Counted from the stretch's first letter, positions 1-12,751 are shown. The stretch is 64,000 nucleotides of DNA from Zygnema cylindricum (GCA_037447655.1 JBBHKE010001405.1:1-64000); one strand, 5' to 3'. Made by a program: numbers and translations. The notes: generated by a model from the sequence alone, not told the origin.

Positions 1-336
1 GTCCTTGCTATGGAGCTGAGGCAGCCATGGCTCCATCGCTCTCTCTCTCCTTCAGTGACTACAACAAGTATGGGGAAAAGAGAGAAGAGATGGAGGCAGG
101 CTGCCATCATTTCTTATATATATATATATATTCGCAAATTTATTTTAAACTAGAAAATACAAAAACTATTTATTTCAACAATAAACACTAAATCCTGCCT
201 ACGACAGTTTAGCTTTCATACGAACTGCTATGGCTGCGGTCCTTTACCAGCGCAGCTGTAATGTATAGAGCAGCGCAGCTGTTTACTCAAGCTGCTATGA
301 CTGGGGTGTTCTACCAGCTCAGCGGCAACATTAGAG

Positions 337-458
337 CAGCGCAGCATGGCAGCATAGCAACGAAGTATAGAGAGGATTACAGGTTTCCAGCTGCGATGTC
401 ACACTTAGCGCAGCATGGCAGTATAGCAACGAGATATAGAGAGGACTAAAGGTTTCCA
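337..458 (+). repeat. 70-nt tandem repeat (GCGCAGCATGGCAG family)
   Basis: The block starting AGCGCAGCATGGCAG, then ATAGCAACGA and ATAGAGAGGA, occurs twice at a 70-nt spacing. Related CTATGCTGCGCTTGTCTGAC sequence appears inverted near 543. Confidence 0.75.
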
Positions 459-559
459 AAACAATAGTTCCACCTACATTGTGTTGCATTGCTATGTTGC
501 TAAGCTGTGTTGCTCTACTGCTATACTAAGTTGCTATACTACTATGCTGCGCTTGTCTG

Positions 560-3121
560 ACATTGCAGTTGCGCAGCTCCAAAATCTTAACTGTAGTAGC
601 CCTACTATTCTTTTTTTAAGTACTCGATTATGTAACCCAGTTACATTTATACTGAGCCTCTAAGATAACCCTGACCCCCTTCTCTTTCACCAAGAATTAG
701 TGCCACATTGTACATAACATAATAGTCGCCATAGATTTTGTACGGCGGATGTAGGTTAGCTGTACAGCACCACTAAGGAGGTGTTACCATCCAACGCCAT
801 GGATTTGTCTCCTCCCTCTTTGACGTCCAATGAGATGTTGCCACTTGTCATTTTGTGTCTTCTTGGGCGTAAGTTGCCAAAAGAACCATTCCAGTCTTTT
901 GGTACTCACGTGATGCGTTTGTTCAAATTGCATCTTCTTTTGGCGCGCGTCTAATTATCCGCGGCACCGTATTTGTGTTTCATGTCACCAATTTTGTTTC
1001 ATCCTGTTAAATGATTTAATCTGCTCGTTACATGTTTATTAACGTATCTAACCCTGAATTTGTAACCCCTTTTCGACGACTTAGCGCATAAACGATACAT
1101 CTAATTTAATTTCGTATGACCTAGTATCAAAAGTGAGTTAACATTTTTAGTGTGGTCTAATTTATCTCCCTGCCCCTTAGCTTTGGCTACCATCGACAAC
1201 CATGGTTTTCTTTCCTTTGCAGCTTCTATCATGTCTCAACCCAAAGAACTACAAGTAAGATAGGAATCATATTTTTATTGTTGTCAACATCGTGGCATTG
1301 CACTTATTTCAACCTTAGCGCAGACTGTTAATTTGACATATAAGCACGAAAGGCTTTTCTCACTAAAATTTTTATTGAAAAATTTGTACAAAGTTGTGGC
1401 ATGGAGTTGAAAGGTGGTAACAAATATTTATTCGGGTGCAAAAGTATTAGAAAGTAATAACAAGTCATTTACCATTTTACCTTTATAATATTTCGATACT
1501 CATTAAAATGGGGAAACGAGTTGTAATACTTATGTCTTTTACAAGAATTTTGGGAAAGGGTCAAAGTTTGGCTAAAAATGTTACTTTTTTTTTAACCGAC
1601 ACTTTTAGTAGAAATTATGAACGGTTGGGAAAAAAGTTAGTTAGAAGAGTAACGTTTCAAATCATGTATTTTTATTCACCAATTAGTATTTTGCACTTAT
1701 TTTCATAAGTCAATTGCGTCAATAATGTTTTGGTGTGTACCATGATATATGCATAAAACTCTATGAAGAGTGTCGCATATCGTATGCTAAATGTCGATGA
1801 TATTATACAATACGGTATATACACAATAATTGTATGTGACTGGCAATGATCGATTCGTTGTTTTTGTGATATTCCAGTTTCTTGTTATTTGAGGGTAAAA
1901 CTTTTTCATAGTGTAAAAGTAAGTAAAATATTGTATTTGTTTTTTTTTCTTTCCACATGACTTAAGTGCGAAAGTGCTATAAACACTGAATCTTTATCTA
2001 ACTCCTAGTTCGTTGTTAAGGTATGATTAAGGATTTTATGTTATTTTCAAGTACTTAAAGGTTTCTTACGTTTTCTAGGATATTTTAGAATTTTCACCGA
2101 GAAATCGCAATTTTTTGTCTTCTCGGCAAGAAGTGGGGTGAGTATTGCCTCTATGGTATGGGAATACATTGGTAGGTGAATTGTTTGAGACAATGGGCAT
2201 CCATTCGGATACAACATGGCGATGAGCAGTGTGCAAATGTAAAAGATACGATGTGCTAAGCGATGTATGCGATATCTCGTCATATCGTCGTTTATGCTCT
2301 TTCACAAATAAAGAATAAGATACACTGTTGATTGTTTGTATAGTAAATATCACTAATTAAAAAAGTCACACAATCATGTGAACACCCCTTTTTAAGGGAG
2401 TGGACTACAATTTCCACAACTCTTTGCATTAATTTATGGTTATACTTCGTAATTTTTAGTGTTGTTTATCGGCAAGAAATTTATTGAGATAACACCAATA
2501 CCATTAGTTATCGGTTATCGAACGGTCAATGGTTCCAATATATTGCTTCGAGACCAACAATTTCCTTATCGGCGATAAATGGAAATATATAGTACGATAC
2601 ACAATAGTATTTACAATTTATTGTATTATATTTTTCATTGTTTATAGCGTGGCGTGCCACGTGTTGCAATCAGTTCCATACTCGGTGCAACAGAATAACG
2701 GCGGCTCACTACGACGGAATAAACCGTACAATTCTATGGTACAAACCGTAAAATGATCGGCGATAGTTATCGGAGCTGGTGTTATTGCGATAAAAAACCG
2801 ATATTATCGATTTCTTATTGGCGATAACACCAGTTTTGATATATTGTGCCAATATATCGATTACCGGCAAGCCAAAAAAAGGTACATATCAATTATCAGC
2901 AAAACCCTGCCGATACACAACACTGGTAAAAACCCCTTATAAACCCTGCAAAAAACTCATAAAACACTTAAATAGTGAACGCTAAAGGACAAAAGTCGGT
3001 CTATTTATATGTCATTTTACTCAAAAAACATTACCATTTTTTGTGGCTGCAAAACAAATTTTCACTTCTATTCTAGTATCTGCAGCAGCCCGCGAAAACG
3101 ACAAGGGCGCCTATTTTTAAG
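560..3121. other. No gene recognised
   Basis: AT-rich sequence with only short frames. 2460-2930 has several TTATCGGCGATAA-like inverted motifs. Nothing else stands out. Confidence 0.5.
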
Positions 3122-3345
3122 TGTTGTTTTGAAGATTTAGTTTTGTGCGTACGTGATATTTGGTGCGCACGCAACGTTTTGTGCATGTATATTTACTTGA
3201 TGTACTGTGGAGGTTTGAAAAGATTTGCGGATCGGGAGAGTAAGTGTGCGAGTGAAACTAAAGGGATATAAGGAACAAACTGAGTGGCGCGGATTGCGTT
3301 GGGAAATGGACGGCGGATCGCGAAGCGATCCGACGATGATTTATA
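3122..3345 (+). repeat. LTR-like dispersed repeat, plus orientation
   Basis: Starts TGTTGTTTTGAAG and shares ordered blocks with the minus strand below 33231: GTGCGTACG, GGAGGTTTGAA, GGATATAA, GAGTGGCG and a CGGATCG-GAAGCGATCCG hairpin. Confidence 0.55.
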
Positions 3346-3486
3346 TTTGAAATGATTTAAGTTGTACGCCTGCCGTACGGAACCTAATGTGACCGGGGAC
3401 AATTATAGAAAGTACGCGATGGTACAAACTAATCTACTTTGGATAAGTCTACTTCAATGTTTGACTTGTTGCATTTATGACGAAGT

Positions 3487-3747
3487 ATGCGGTTTTGGTA
3501 CGGACAGAGTTTGGGTAGTACGGTATCACACGGCGAGTGGATCGTGTTATACTTCGAAGGCGGACGACGTCCGCCGCTGTTTTTGAAAAGCGTGGACGTG
3601 GAATCAAGTGGACCGTACGTATTTGATGTCAGCTTGACAATTGAGGAGTTTCGTCGAGTGACTCAGCATGAGTCAGCATACGATTTTGTGAGATTTTGTG
3701 TACCTGTAAATAATTGGAACAACGTTGGTTTGTCCTATGTGTATTAA
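3487..3747 (+). CDS. Unrecognised 86-codon ORF
   Basis: The frame includes GEWIVLYFEGGRRPPLFLKS and SLTIEEFRRVTQHESAYDFV, with a protein-like, non-repetitive composition. It ends just before direct repeat A and follows the LTR-like repeat at 3122. It may be the relic of a mobile element. No family is recognised. Confidence 0.25.
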   Translation: MRFWYGQSLGSTVSHGEWIVLYFEGGRRPPLFLKSVDVESSGPYVFDVSLTIEEFRRVTQHESAYDFVRFCVPVNNWNNVGLSYVY

Positions 3748-3774
3748 TAAAATAGAGTTGATTATGGTGTTTAC

Positions 3775-4432
3775 ATTTATGTGGTCAATTAGGGGTTTGG
3801 TAGTTTAATTTATGTGGATGTAGTGTCGTACTTTTAGACAAGTGTACTCTTATGATTGGTCGACTCTCAGGTGTACACTTACAGTTAGGATTATTTGTCG
3901 TAGTAGGTTATTATGGTTAAATAATATTTAGTGGAAGTTACGTTGCTTAATTTGACACGTAGCGATTTGTTGACAGCTCACAAATGTATACATAGTTATG
4001 AGCTTTGTTAGGAATAATCATCAATGCTGGTCAGAAAAGTAGGGACCAAAGATGTAGACTTTTAGGGTTGCCGATTAGGTCATGCATTTGAGTGATGTAT
4101 TTATTGATATACTTTTGTTTATTAAATGTTGATGTGTGATTGCACTTTTATTATTATTTATTTATGTTATTTTATATATATGTTTGTTATGCATTGTTTA
4201 TGCATTTGTTGCCTTAAGGTTTGTTTATGTTGACTATTCCATCAAACCTTAGTTGTTGTCATAGGGTTTATTTATGTTGATTATTCCATGAAACCCTAAA
4301 TGTTGTGTGTTGCGTCTGTGTACGCATATGGAGGATGCATTTCAAATGATTGTTCATTGGCCTTACTTTGCTTAGCTTACTGGGTGATAGTTTGGGTGGC
4401 TTCTGCGGTGCATTTCAGACCAAAGAACAACA
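3775..4432. repeat. Direct repeat copy A (about 660 bp)
   Basis: Almost identical to 8960-9618, starting ATTTATGTGGTCAATTAGGG and ending near AAAGAACAAC. It starts with a TG and ends with a CA, so it could be an LTR, but no target duplication or coding interior was recognised. Confidence 0.8.
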
Positions 4433-5101
4433 TTAAGGGCCTACTAACCTGCCCGCAACTGGGATGTCGTCATAACGTTGTATTTCAAAATTTTGTTGGC
4501 GACTCTGTGACATTTTCTGCCACGTCAGCTGTATCCCATCGGATATCAGTTGCATCGCCCCGTGCGCACGATTTTATGGCAAGATGCGATTCAACGTGCA
4601 TAATTAATTAAGTACGCATCGCCATTGAAGCTACATCCGTGAATCGTTTTCGTCTTGTAAAACATCTGTTCTCCGTACACACATGTCGGATTGTGGATCT
4701 GACGGTTGTGATTGAAGATTAAAACTTTGTGCTTCCGATTAGCTGTCTGAAATTGAAAATCGGACAAGTGTGTACGGAAAAAAAGGGTTTTAAGTGGCGA
4801 AAAAAATGTCAGCACTAATAGCCATACACGGTATACTGAAGCAACTCTACATCGATCATCTTATTAGTATTAGTAACACCAATTCAGCTACGAATTTTTT
4901 TGGCCCAAAATCACAAAATGAGTTAGCAACATTATTTAAGGATGTGGATTACCATATGCCACGTCTCCTCAAACTAAATTAGTGTTATTAATTCTGATTA
5001 GTGATTTTGGCATTAACACTAATAAATCTTTAACTCTTAAGCGTCTCTCTACTGTTATTTTGTCGTGACTATTTTTGTCCGAAAATCGTAAAATAGTGTA
5101 A

Positions 5102-6723
5102 GGGGGTGTCCCCCTGTTTAAAACATATACTTTTCCATGTCATTTTGCCCTTAAATTCAAGGAACTTTGACAAAAACTTCAACCGTAAGAAAAAATCGTT
5201 TTTACCAAAGTATAGTGAACGTCAATTCATAATTTGAATGTACGGCGTGTATGTCATCATTTGAATGCATTTTGGCTTTTTCCCCTTTTTCGACCCCCCG
5301 GGCAAGAGAATCCAGCCCAAAAAAAAACTTCTTTTTAAATCACCTCGAGGGGTTGTTTTCAGTTAAAGTACAACCCAAACAGCGAATGAAAAACAACCCA
5401 CGCATGGTCACGCGAGCACAAAAATTTTTGGGCGAAGGAGAGTCCTCGCTATTTTTCTCCGTGCCCGTCACGCGCATGTACGGAAAAAAAAAATTTGTAG
5501 GGGTCTCGGACCTCCACTTTCATTCATGGATCCTCTTCAAGATTTTGTGCCGTCGTCGCCTCTCCCCTCTCCCTCTCACACTATCGTTGCAATCTCACAC
5601 TTTCTAAATGAGACACGACAATATTGATATAAAATGAAAGATCTCCGACTTTTATATTTTTTGACAATTTTTAGGTTTATTTTTTAAGGCAAATCGAGTG
5701 AAATAAGTCAAAAAAACGAAATCGGAAAACCATGGCGGAAAGTTTTTGAATCAGTGACGTTGACGTTGTCACGAGTGAGCGTGACGTCATAATGTCACCA
5801 AACCCTAAACATCAACAATTTCATAAAAATGTAGACGTCTATCACTTTCGCTATTTTTGTTGGCATCACTTATCGTCGGAAGCTTTGTAGTCGGCTTCAA
5901 TCGTCACAAAATGTACCAACGTCTACAACGGTCACATGTCAAAGTTCCGATTTCTTTTTTTCGCACATAGGGACTCTCTTCAAAGTAGTACGGAGAATCT
6001 TCAATACAGTCCAAAATACTTCATCAAAGTACCGATTACATGAGGAAGTACACTTATTTTTGTTTTGAGAATTAATAGTGTACGGCTCAAATTTAGCGTT
6101 ACGAGTCGTGGCAGGTTGCAGTCCACTCCTTTAAGAAGTGTTGCTGAAAATCCTAAAAATTGTCAAAATAAATAAAAATCGGAGATCTTTCATTTTATAT
6201 CAATATTGTCGTGTCTCCTTTTATTAAGTGTGAGATTGCAGCGATAGTGTGAGAGGGAGAGGGGAGAGGCGACGATGCCGCAAAATTTTGAAAAGGATCC
6301 ATGAATGAAAGTGGAGGTCCGAGACCCCCGCAATTTTTTTTCCGTACATGCGAGTGTCAAGCACGGAGAAAAATAGCGAGGACTCTGCTTCGCCCTAAAA
6401 TTTTCGTGCTCGCGTGACGCGTGCGTGGGTTGTTTTTCATTCGATGTTTCGGTTGTACTTTAACTAAAAACAACCCCTCGAGGTGATTTTAAAAGAAGTT
6501 TTCTTTTGGGCTGGATTCTCTCACCCGGGGGTCGAAAAGGGGAAAACGCCAAAATGCGTTCACATGACGGCAAACACGCCGTACATTTAAAGTATGAATT
6601 GACGTTCACTATACTTTGGTAAAAACGAATTTCTCGTACGGCTGAAGTTTTTGTCAAAGTTCCCTGAATTTTAGGGCAAAAAGACAAGGAAAAGTAGATA
6701 CTTTAAAACATGGGGACACCCCC
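5102..6723. mobile_element. Foldback/MITE-like element with about 570-bp inverted arms
   Basis: The left arm 5102-5672 is inversely repeated at 6149-6723, with ends GGGGGTGTCCCC and GGGGACACCCCC. Flanking TAA trinucleotides (5099-5101 and 6724-6726) fit a 3-bp target duplication, as for PIF/Harbinger-type elements. The 476-bp loop shows no transposase, so it would be non-autonomous. Short ORFs in the arms are mirror images and are not genes. Confidence 0.85.
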
Positions 6724-6869
6724 TAAGTCCTTGGTTGGCAGTGTAGTAGGATTTTTTTTTGTACTATTCTTAAACAATTAGCGGTTTCACGAGCCGAAAT
6801 TGACCAAGAATATCGTTGAAAAACTGTTGTTCTCAAAATATTGGCGGTAATAATCGAACTGGTAGCTTT

Positions 6870-7035
6870 AGTGTTTCTAGGATTTTATAGGGTATTTTAG
6901 GATTTTTTATGTTTTTTAAGGTTTTCTAGGATTTTTTAGGAATTTTGACCGTTTATAGGGTTTTTGCGGATTTTGAGGGTTTTGAGGGTTTTTAAATGAT
7001 TTTTTAGGGTTTTTTTAGGGCTTTTTAGACCACGA
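6870..7035 (+). repeat. Degenerate TTTAGGG-like repeats
   Basis: Many irregular T-rich units ending TAGGG, AGGG or AGGA. Related sequence is at 8340-8450 and, inverted, at 2936-2962. The units are too irregular for a telomere. Confidence 0.6.
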
Positions 7036-8339
7036 TCCCTGCCGGTTCCAAAAACCCTAAACTGGCGGTTATAGTTCGACCCCTAAAATTGCGTCGTCGT
7101 GCCCAACTTTTTTTTCAGCGTGTTGAGCACGTTTTTTTTGTGACACGGATGCCGAACACGTGCCGCAGAGGCTGTAGCCGACTTCTCACACGCTGTAAAA
7201 ACGTGCAGGACAGAATCGTTGATGTCTTATTCCACGTGCTTGAATCCTATTGAGTGAGAAAATTATACAAAAATTGAAGGGTCGAAAATGCTTTAGGAGT
7301 TGAGGATACACGTGTGCTTACGAATCTGCACAGCTACACGACAAATATTTGTCACATTAGTTCGCATCATCATGCCGGATACAGAGAACCCGATTGGACC
7401 CGAAAATATCCTTTCCATGGACAAGCTGACCTGTCAAAAAGTATGACGCTAGAAAATTTTAGGACCGACATTGTCGTCAAAATTGTGGAACTTGAAATTG
7501 TGATATTGATCCAATATGTAGAAGCGACACGTCACAAAAGACGTCCAAGTCCGTAATTTGTCTGTTATGACACGTCACGCTGTCCTTCCAAGTTGGCATG
7601 GGGAACTTGGCGGCAATCGAGTCGAGTCACGAAAATGTTTTTCTTTTATTTTTTTGCAGACCGGATCTCAGCACTATAGTTTAGAGACCGATGACGTCGT
7701 TTTCGCAATGACGTACACCTTTGCATAACGGAAAGCATTTCGTACGGCTTGTGGTGTCTTTCCGTACATAAATATGGCCAGTGAAAGGGAATTGACTTGT
7801 CTGAGCTTGACAAGTGCATAAATTTGGACCAATTATAAGGTGCCAGAACAAGCCTTTAAAAATCGAACGAATCACAGCCAAGATTCGAAAAGTAGCCACG
7901 AAAGCTTTCACTGTCCTTCAAAAAAAATGGTTAAAAATTAAAAATTTGTTTCCTCAAAATGTTTTTTCTTTTGTACTTTTTACTCCCTTGGTAAAAACTG
8001 GTAACCCGGATAGTATATGCAATAAAGACTTCAAAAAAAATAAAAATAAAATCAGATAACATGGCAGGCGATATATCGTTACGGATACTTTTAGGCGATA
8101 CACATCGGACTCCTTGAATACGATATATGAAACCCTAAATCTGCAAAAGATTCTGAGACGATGCGAAAGGATGCGACGTATCGCCAACAAATATGGTGAA
8201 ACTGCAAGCTACCGTACTGTACCGTACCGTACGAACGATAGTTTTGTACTACGCTAAAAGATTTTTTTTGTCGTTTTCCGTGGCGTAACAAACGGCAAAT
8301 AAATTCTTAAATTCAGTTCCCTTTAATCCGCAGACTCGC

Positions 8340-8450
8340 CTGAAAGAGTTTTAGGGTTTCCTAGGGTTTCTTAGGGCTTTTTAGAGTTTTTTGCAGGGTT
8401 TATAAGGGGTTTTTACATTTTAAGTTTTCTAGGGTTTTTGGTAGCCTATA
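8340..8450 (+). repeat. Degenerate TTTAGGG-like repeats, second block
   Basis: GGGTTTCCTAGGGTTTCTTAGGG and more. GAGTTTTTTGCAGGG with TTATAAGGGGTTTTTAC is an inverted copy of 2936-2962. Confidence 0.6.
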
Positions 8451-8841
8451 GTTAATCGCCACGTGGCTGGCCAGCAACTGGGATGCGTCACAAAAGCATT
8501 ACATGAAAAATTCGTCCGCGAATTGACAACTATGACGTCATCTGTCGTCGGCAATGACCTGCCACGTCAGCAGTCACAACGCACCGTGGCATCCACTGCA
8601 CAGTCTCGTGCCGAATCGCTGCGGCGATTTAGCCACTGCAATACGATTCGGTATAATACGATACGGTATTAAACGATACTCGATACGATACAGCACGATA
8701 CAACGGTACGATATGACATGCATCACTTCTACTGTACTCCATATGTAAACACACAAAAACAAAATATTTCTTAAGACGGGCAGCTTCACGCGATTGTCAC
8801 GACGGATCCACACTATTTCATGTGTGACCTGACGTGAATAG

Positions 8842-8959
8842 TACACCGTGAATCGCTATTAGCGTAATGAAATAGATAGCGTAATGAAACAATTAGCGTA
8901 CTTTACGGTAAATTGTGTTTTTTCGGGTACACCATGATACTAATTTATCATGTACTCTA
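8842..8959. mobile_element. Truncated MITE fragment
   Basis: Matches the left end of the element at 19758 (TACACCGTGAATCGCTATTA and the following AGCGTAATGAAA). It is cut off by direct repeat B. Confidence 0.65.
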
Positions 8960-9618
8960 ATTTATGTGGTCAATTAGGGGTTTGGTAGTTTAATTTATGT
9001 GGATGTAGTGTCGTACTTTTAGACAAGTGTACTCTTATGATTGGTCGACTCTCAGGTGTACACTTACAGTTAGGATTATTTGTCGTAGTAGGTTATTATG
9101 GTTAAATAATATTTAGTGGAAGTTACGTTGCTTAATTTGACACGTAGCGATTTGTTGACAGCTCACAAATGTATACATAGTTATGAGCTTTGTTAGGAAT
9201 AATCATCAATGCTGGTCAGAAAAGTAGGGACCAAAGATGTAGACTTTTAGGGTTGCCGATTAGGTCATGCATTTGAGTGATGTATTTATTGATATACTTT
9301 TGTTTATTAAATGTTGATGTGTGATTGCACTTTTATTATAATTATTTATTTATGTTATTTTATATATATGTTTGTTATGTATTGTTAATGCATTTGTCCT
9401 AGGGTTTGTTTATGTTGATTAATCCATCAAACCTTAATTGTAGTCATAGGGTTTATTTATGTTGATTATTTCATGAAACCCTAAATGTTGTTTGTTGCGT
9501 CTGTGTACGCATATGGAGGATGCATTTCATATGATTGTTCGTCGACCTATTTTTGTTTAGCTTCTTGCATGATAGTTTGGGTCGCTTCTACGGTCTAATT
9601 TAGACGAAAGAACAATAA
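8960..9618. repeat. Direct repeat copy B (about 660 bp)
   Basis: Second copy of 3775-4432, 4.5 kb away in the same orientation. Its right end abuts the truncated gypsy pol fragment and its left end cuts a MITE-like fragment. Confidence 0.8.
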
Positions 9619-9620
9619 TA

Positions 9621-9714
9621 ACAACCTTCTTGAGGGTAAATCACTTGAGAAAACATCTCGAAATTCAAAAATCAAATCTTTAACAACAACATAAGATGTA
9701 TTAATGTCAGTTAC
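9621..9714 (-). pseudogene. pol: Gypsy protease-RT linker, continuation beyond the copia insertion
   Basis: The minus strand reads YVVVKDLIFEFRDVFSSDLP, the conserved F-x-D-V-F-x-x-x-L-P lead-in to gypsy RT. It abuts the GTTAC target site. The element is cut off at about 9620, where the 660-bp direct repeat begins. Confidence 0.65.
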
Positions 9715-10601
9715 TGAAATTTTGTGGTCTCCATTGACCCACAGAATGAGCATCCTATGTAAAGCCTCTAGGATAATATTGCCCCTTCTACTTTCCCGCT
9801 GAATAAGCGCCGCCCAGGCACACATATATTCTGACCAATCTCAACCTTGTGAGGACAAGACTCCCTTGAGTCAAACGCAAAAAGAATCACTAAATTTGCT
9901 CCCCTAAGCAGTAAGTTATAGCTGGTCAAAGATGACCTTTATAGTTACAAGCTCTCTTAGAGAGAGAGGTACCTAAATATTACTAAGTCTCGGTCTGCCT
10001 ACTCAAACTACCTACTACTAAACCCTAGTCCAATAGGATCACTATATAGATCAAGAAGGCACAATGGGCGATGTACTTATTGTACGACCATTGCACGACA
10101 AGGTCTACAAGGTGACACCTGTCAAATCGCAAGCCATGGTTCCTCCTCCCATCTTCTCCGGTAACAAATAATGTTGCGCCACGTGGCATCACGTGACGCT
10201 ATCTCCGTATGCCACCAAAAATCTCACTTAGCGTGGCGGCTATAATGTCGGCTGTCCGATCAAAACATATTTTACACCGTTCAGATTCTCGTACATGCAG
10301 AAATTGCTCCTTTTGGTTAGTCTGCTGTTAATTAGCTGTTTCGTTAATGTTTATATATTTATGAAACCCGTCACGTATATCGTTTCGTAACGCCTTAATG
10401 GTTAAGGCGTTGAGCTATAGGGAATCTAGAGGTCTCAGGTTCAAACCTAGACCTAGGCATCATTTTAGCAAATACCTATTACTTAAAAAATTGCCACTTT
10501 CTAAATACGGCGGCAGCCATGGCGCGCCTTTGGTCCTCACTCTCTTTCTTTAAAGCAAAACTAAAATAGGGAAGTGAACTATTAATTACCTCTTTTCAAC
10601 A
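9715..10601 (-). repeat. 3' LTR of the nested copia element
   Basis: 887 nt, TG...CA, matching 15009-15897 along its length with scattered substitutions. In element orientation it begins TGTTGAAAAGAGG. It contains a tRNA-like segment on the plus strand. Confidence 0.9.
10388..10460 (+). other. tRNA-like (Pol III box) segment inside the 3' LTR
   Basis: CGCCTTAATGGTTAAGGCG resembles a Ser/Leu-type tRNA D-arm and A box. GGTTCAAACCT resembles a B box/T-arm at the right spacing. The acceptor and anticodon stems do not pair well, so it is not a working tRNA gene. The equivalent of the other LTR is at 15684-15755, with a weaker B box. Confidence 0.45.
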
Positions 10602-10669
10602 CTCCCTTTAATTCCTAATCACTTTTCAATTTTAATCCACAGTTTTCTCTGCAATAAATCAACTTAGGG

Positions 10670-11426
10670 GAAGGCACTGCTTTTGTCATCATGTGTGCAA
10701 TCATTTCTCTATCAGTTTTATGAACCAATTTAATAACTTTTTTTTTGCCTTCTCTTTGACAAAGCTTAGTCTAATATCCATATGCTTAGCTTTGAAGTGA
10801 TGTTTCGGATTAGCTTGAATAGAGATAGCAGCTTGATTATCACAAAAAACATTTTGAGTTTAAGACTTTTAGAACCCAAGTTCTTCAAGAAGAGATTTAA
10901 CCCACATTAATTCTTTGGTGGCAACACACAAAGCCATGTATTCAGCCTCCATAGTGGATTGAGCAACTACTTTTTGTTGCTTGCTACTCCAACAACATGC
11001 ATCGGATCCGATTTGCAACACATATCCAGTCGTACACCTCCTTAAAGGCACATCTCCATAACTGGCATCACTCCAAATGGTGATGTCAGTGTGCTCCCCT
11101 CCCAAATGCAACTATAATTCCCTTGTCCCCACCAGATACCTCATCACCCTTTTGGCAGCCTCCCAGTCTCTCTTTCTTGGTTCATTTAGATTTCTACTAA
11201 GGACACCTACAGCTGCAGCTATATCCGGACAGGTACCGTTCATAAAATAAATTAAACTACCTACTATCTGCCGATAAGGGATGTTTTCCATAAATTTTCT
11301 TTCTATCTCATCCATCTCATCATTAATGATTAATATTCCTCCCTCTTCACTCCCCTCACTCACTTTCTTCAAATCCATGGGAGTAGTACATCCGTTTGCT
11401 TTCTCCATTTGAAATTTTTCTAGCAT
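10670..11426 (-). pseudogene. pol: Copia RNase H and pol C-terminus
   Basis: Two adjacent frames cover the RT connection (YRQIVGSLIYFMNGTCPDIA, AAKRVMRYLVGT) and RNase H ([36 protein letters not shown]). A third frame continues from 10868 to about 10670 with CDNQAAISIQANPKHHFKAK and HMDIRLSFVKE. Stops between the frames show decay. Confidence 0.85.
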
Positions 11427-11462
11427 ATTACCGATTGGTTCTTTTTGAGTGAGTCTTATAAT

Positions 11463-12626
11463 TCAATTCCCTCTATCTCTCTCCATCCGAATTCCCAAAA
11501 TGTACTTTGCTTCGCCAAGATCTTTCATATCAAAACTGCTTCTAAGATCCCGTTTTAGTTTGTTAATTTTATCTAAGGACTTTCTTAAAACCAACAAATC
11601 AACCACATAAATAGCAATAAATATCAATCCATTCTCATCTTCAATAAAATATATAGAGTGATCTGAACTTATTATGATATACCCCAAACCGGTCAAAAAT
11701 TCGTCTAGCTTTATATTCCACTGTCGCGTGGCTTGCTTAATCCCATAGAGTGATTTTATCAGTTTGCAAACTTTGTTTTCTTCCCCACTTTCCAAGAATC
11801 CTTCCGGTTGTCTCATATAAATTTCTTCTTCTAACTCTCCGTGCAAAAAGGTCGGTTTAATATCCATCTGGTGGATTTCCATATCCTCCGCTGCGGCTAT
11901 ACTTAAAAGGATTCTAACAAAAGGAAATCTGACTACAAGTGCAAAGGTTTCTTCGTAGTCTATCCCCTCTTTCAGAGTATAACCTTTTCCAACTAACCTA
12001 GCTTTGTACCTTTCAATGGTATTATCTGGGTTTAATTTAAGTTTAAAAACCCACTTACATCCGATCGGTTTTCCGAACGGTGGACAATCTACTAACTCCC
12101 ATGTATTGGCTTCCATGATAGAGGCCATTTCTTCATTTATAGCTGTGATCCACCGGCTACTTCCTAGAGTGTTTATGGCCTCTAAGTATGTTTGAGGTTC
12201 ATCTGGGAGAGACATCTTTGTGAGTTGGTTATTTACTTGTCTTTCTTGAAGTCGTTTACTACTTCTTCTTCCCCCTTCAAAATCTGACGCCGGTATGGAA
12301 GGCATCCTTGGGTTTCGTTTTGGGAGATTTTCAGCTCCCCTATCTTCCAATTCCGGTGTCTCATCAAATTCCTCTTCGTTTTCCTCTTTGTATTGTGGCG
12401 TTGTCTCGGATGTTGTCCTTTCCTCCTTCTCCTTTGGTAGATTTGCAGATTTTTCTTTTTCTCCCTCTTCCTTCTCTTCATTTTCAAAGTCAAAGTCAGA
12501 AAACTGATCCGTTTCAAATCTGATTTTGACTTCCTTATTATATTTGAATGGATCAATGGACTTCTCTTCATTCATCTCCACTATGTGTTTTACCAAAATT
12601 ATCTCTCTCTTTTTCAAGTCATACAC
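11463..12626 (-). pseudogene. pol: Copia reverse transcriptase, YVDD changed to YVVD
   Basis: After an acidic linker come [71 protein letters not shown] and VCKLIKSLYGIKQATRQW, all copia RT blocks. The active-site box reads AIYVVDLLVL, so one catalytic Asp is lost. The long intact frame (387 codons) contrasts with the broken neighbours. Confidence 0.9.
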
Positions 12627-12751
12627 TCGGTATCCTTTTGTGCTCTCATCATATCCTAGAAGATATCCTGGCTTCCCTCTCCCCTCTAACTTCCATTTAG
12701 TCTGTCCGAACCGAACACTCTCAAACTAGACAATTCAGGCTTTCTTCCTGT

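Larger units (their letters stand above)
6727..8841. other. No gene recognised; repeat-rich
   Basis: Contains the TTTAGGG-like blocks, a GTACC/GTACGG-rich patch near 8210, and CGATAC repeats at 8640-8715. Short frames on both strands lack family features. Confidence 0.5.

Noticed and set aside
5251-5607. 118-codon ORF and its mirror at 6460-6687
   Set aside because: They lie in the inverted arms of the foldback element, mirror each other, and show no family features.
6870-7035. Interstitial telomere array
   Set aside because: Units are irregular in length and sequence, with no run of perfect TTTAGGG.
10388-10460. Functional tRNA gene
   Set aside because: The acceptor and anticodon stems do not pair, and the second copy has a damaged B box. 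Kept only as tRNA-like.
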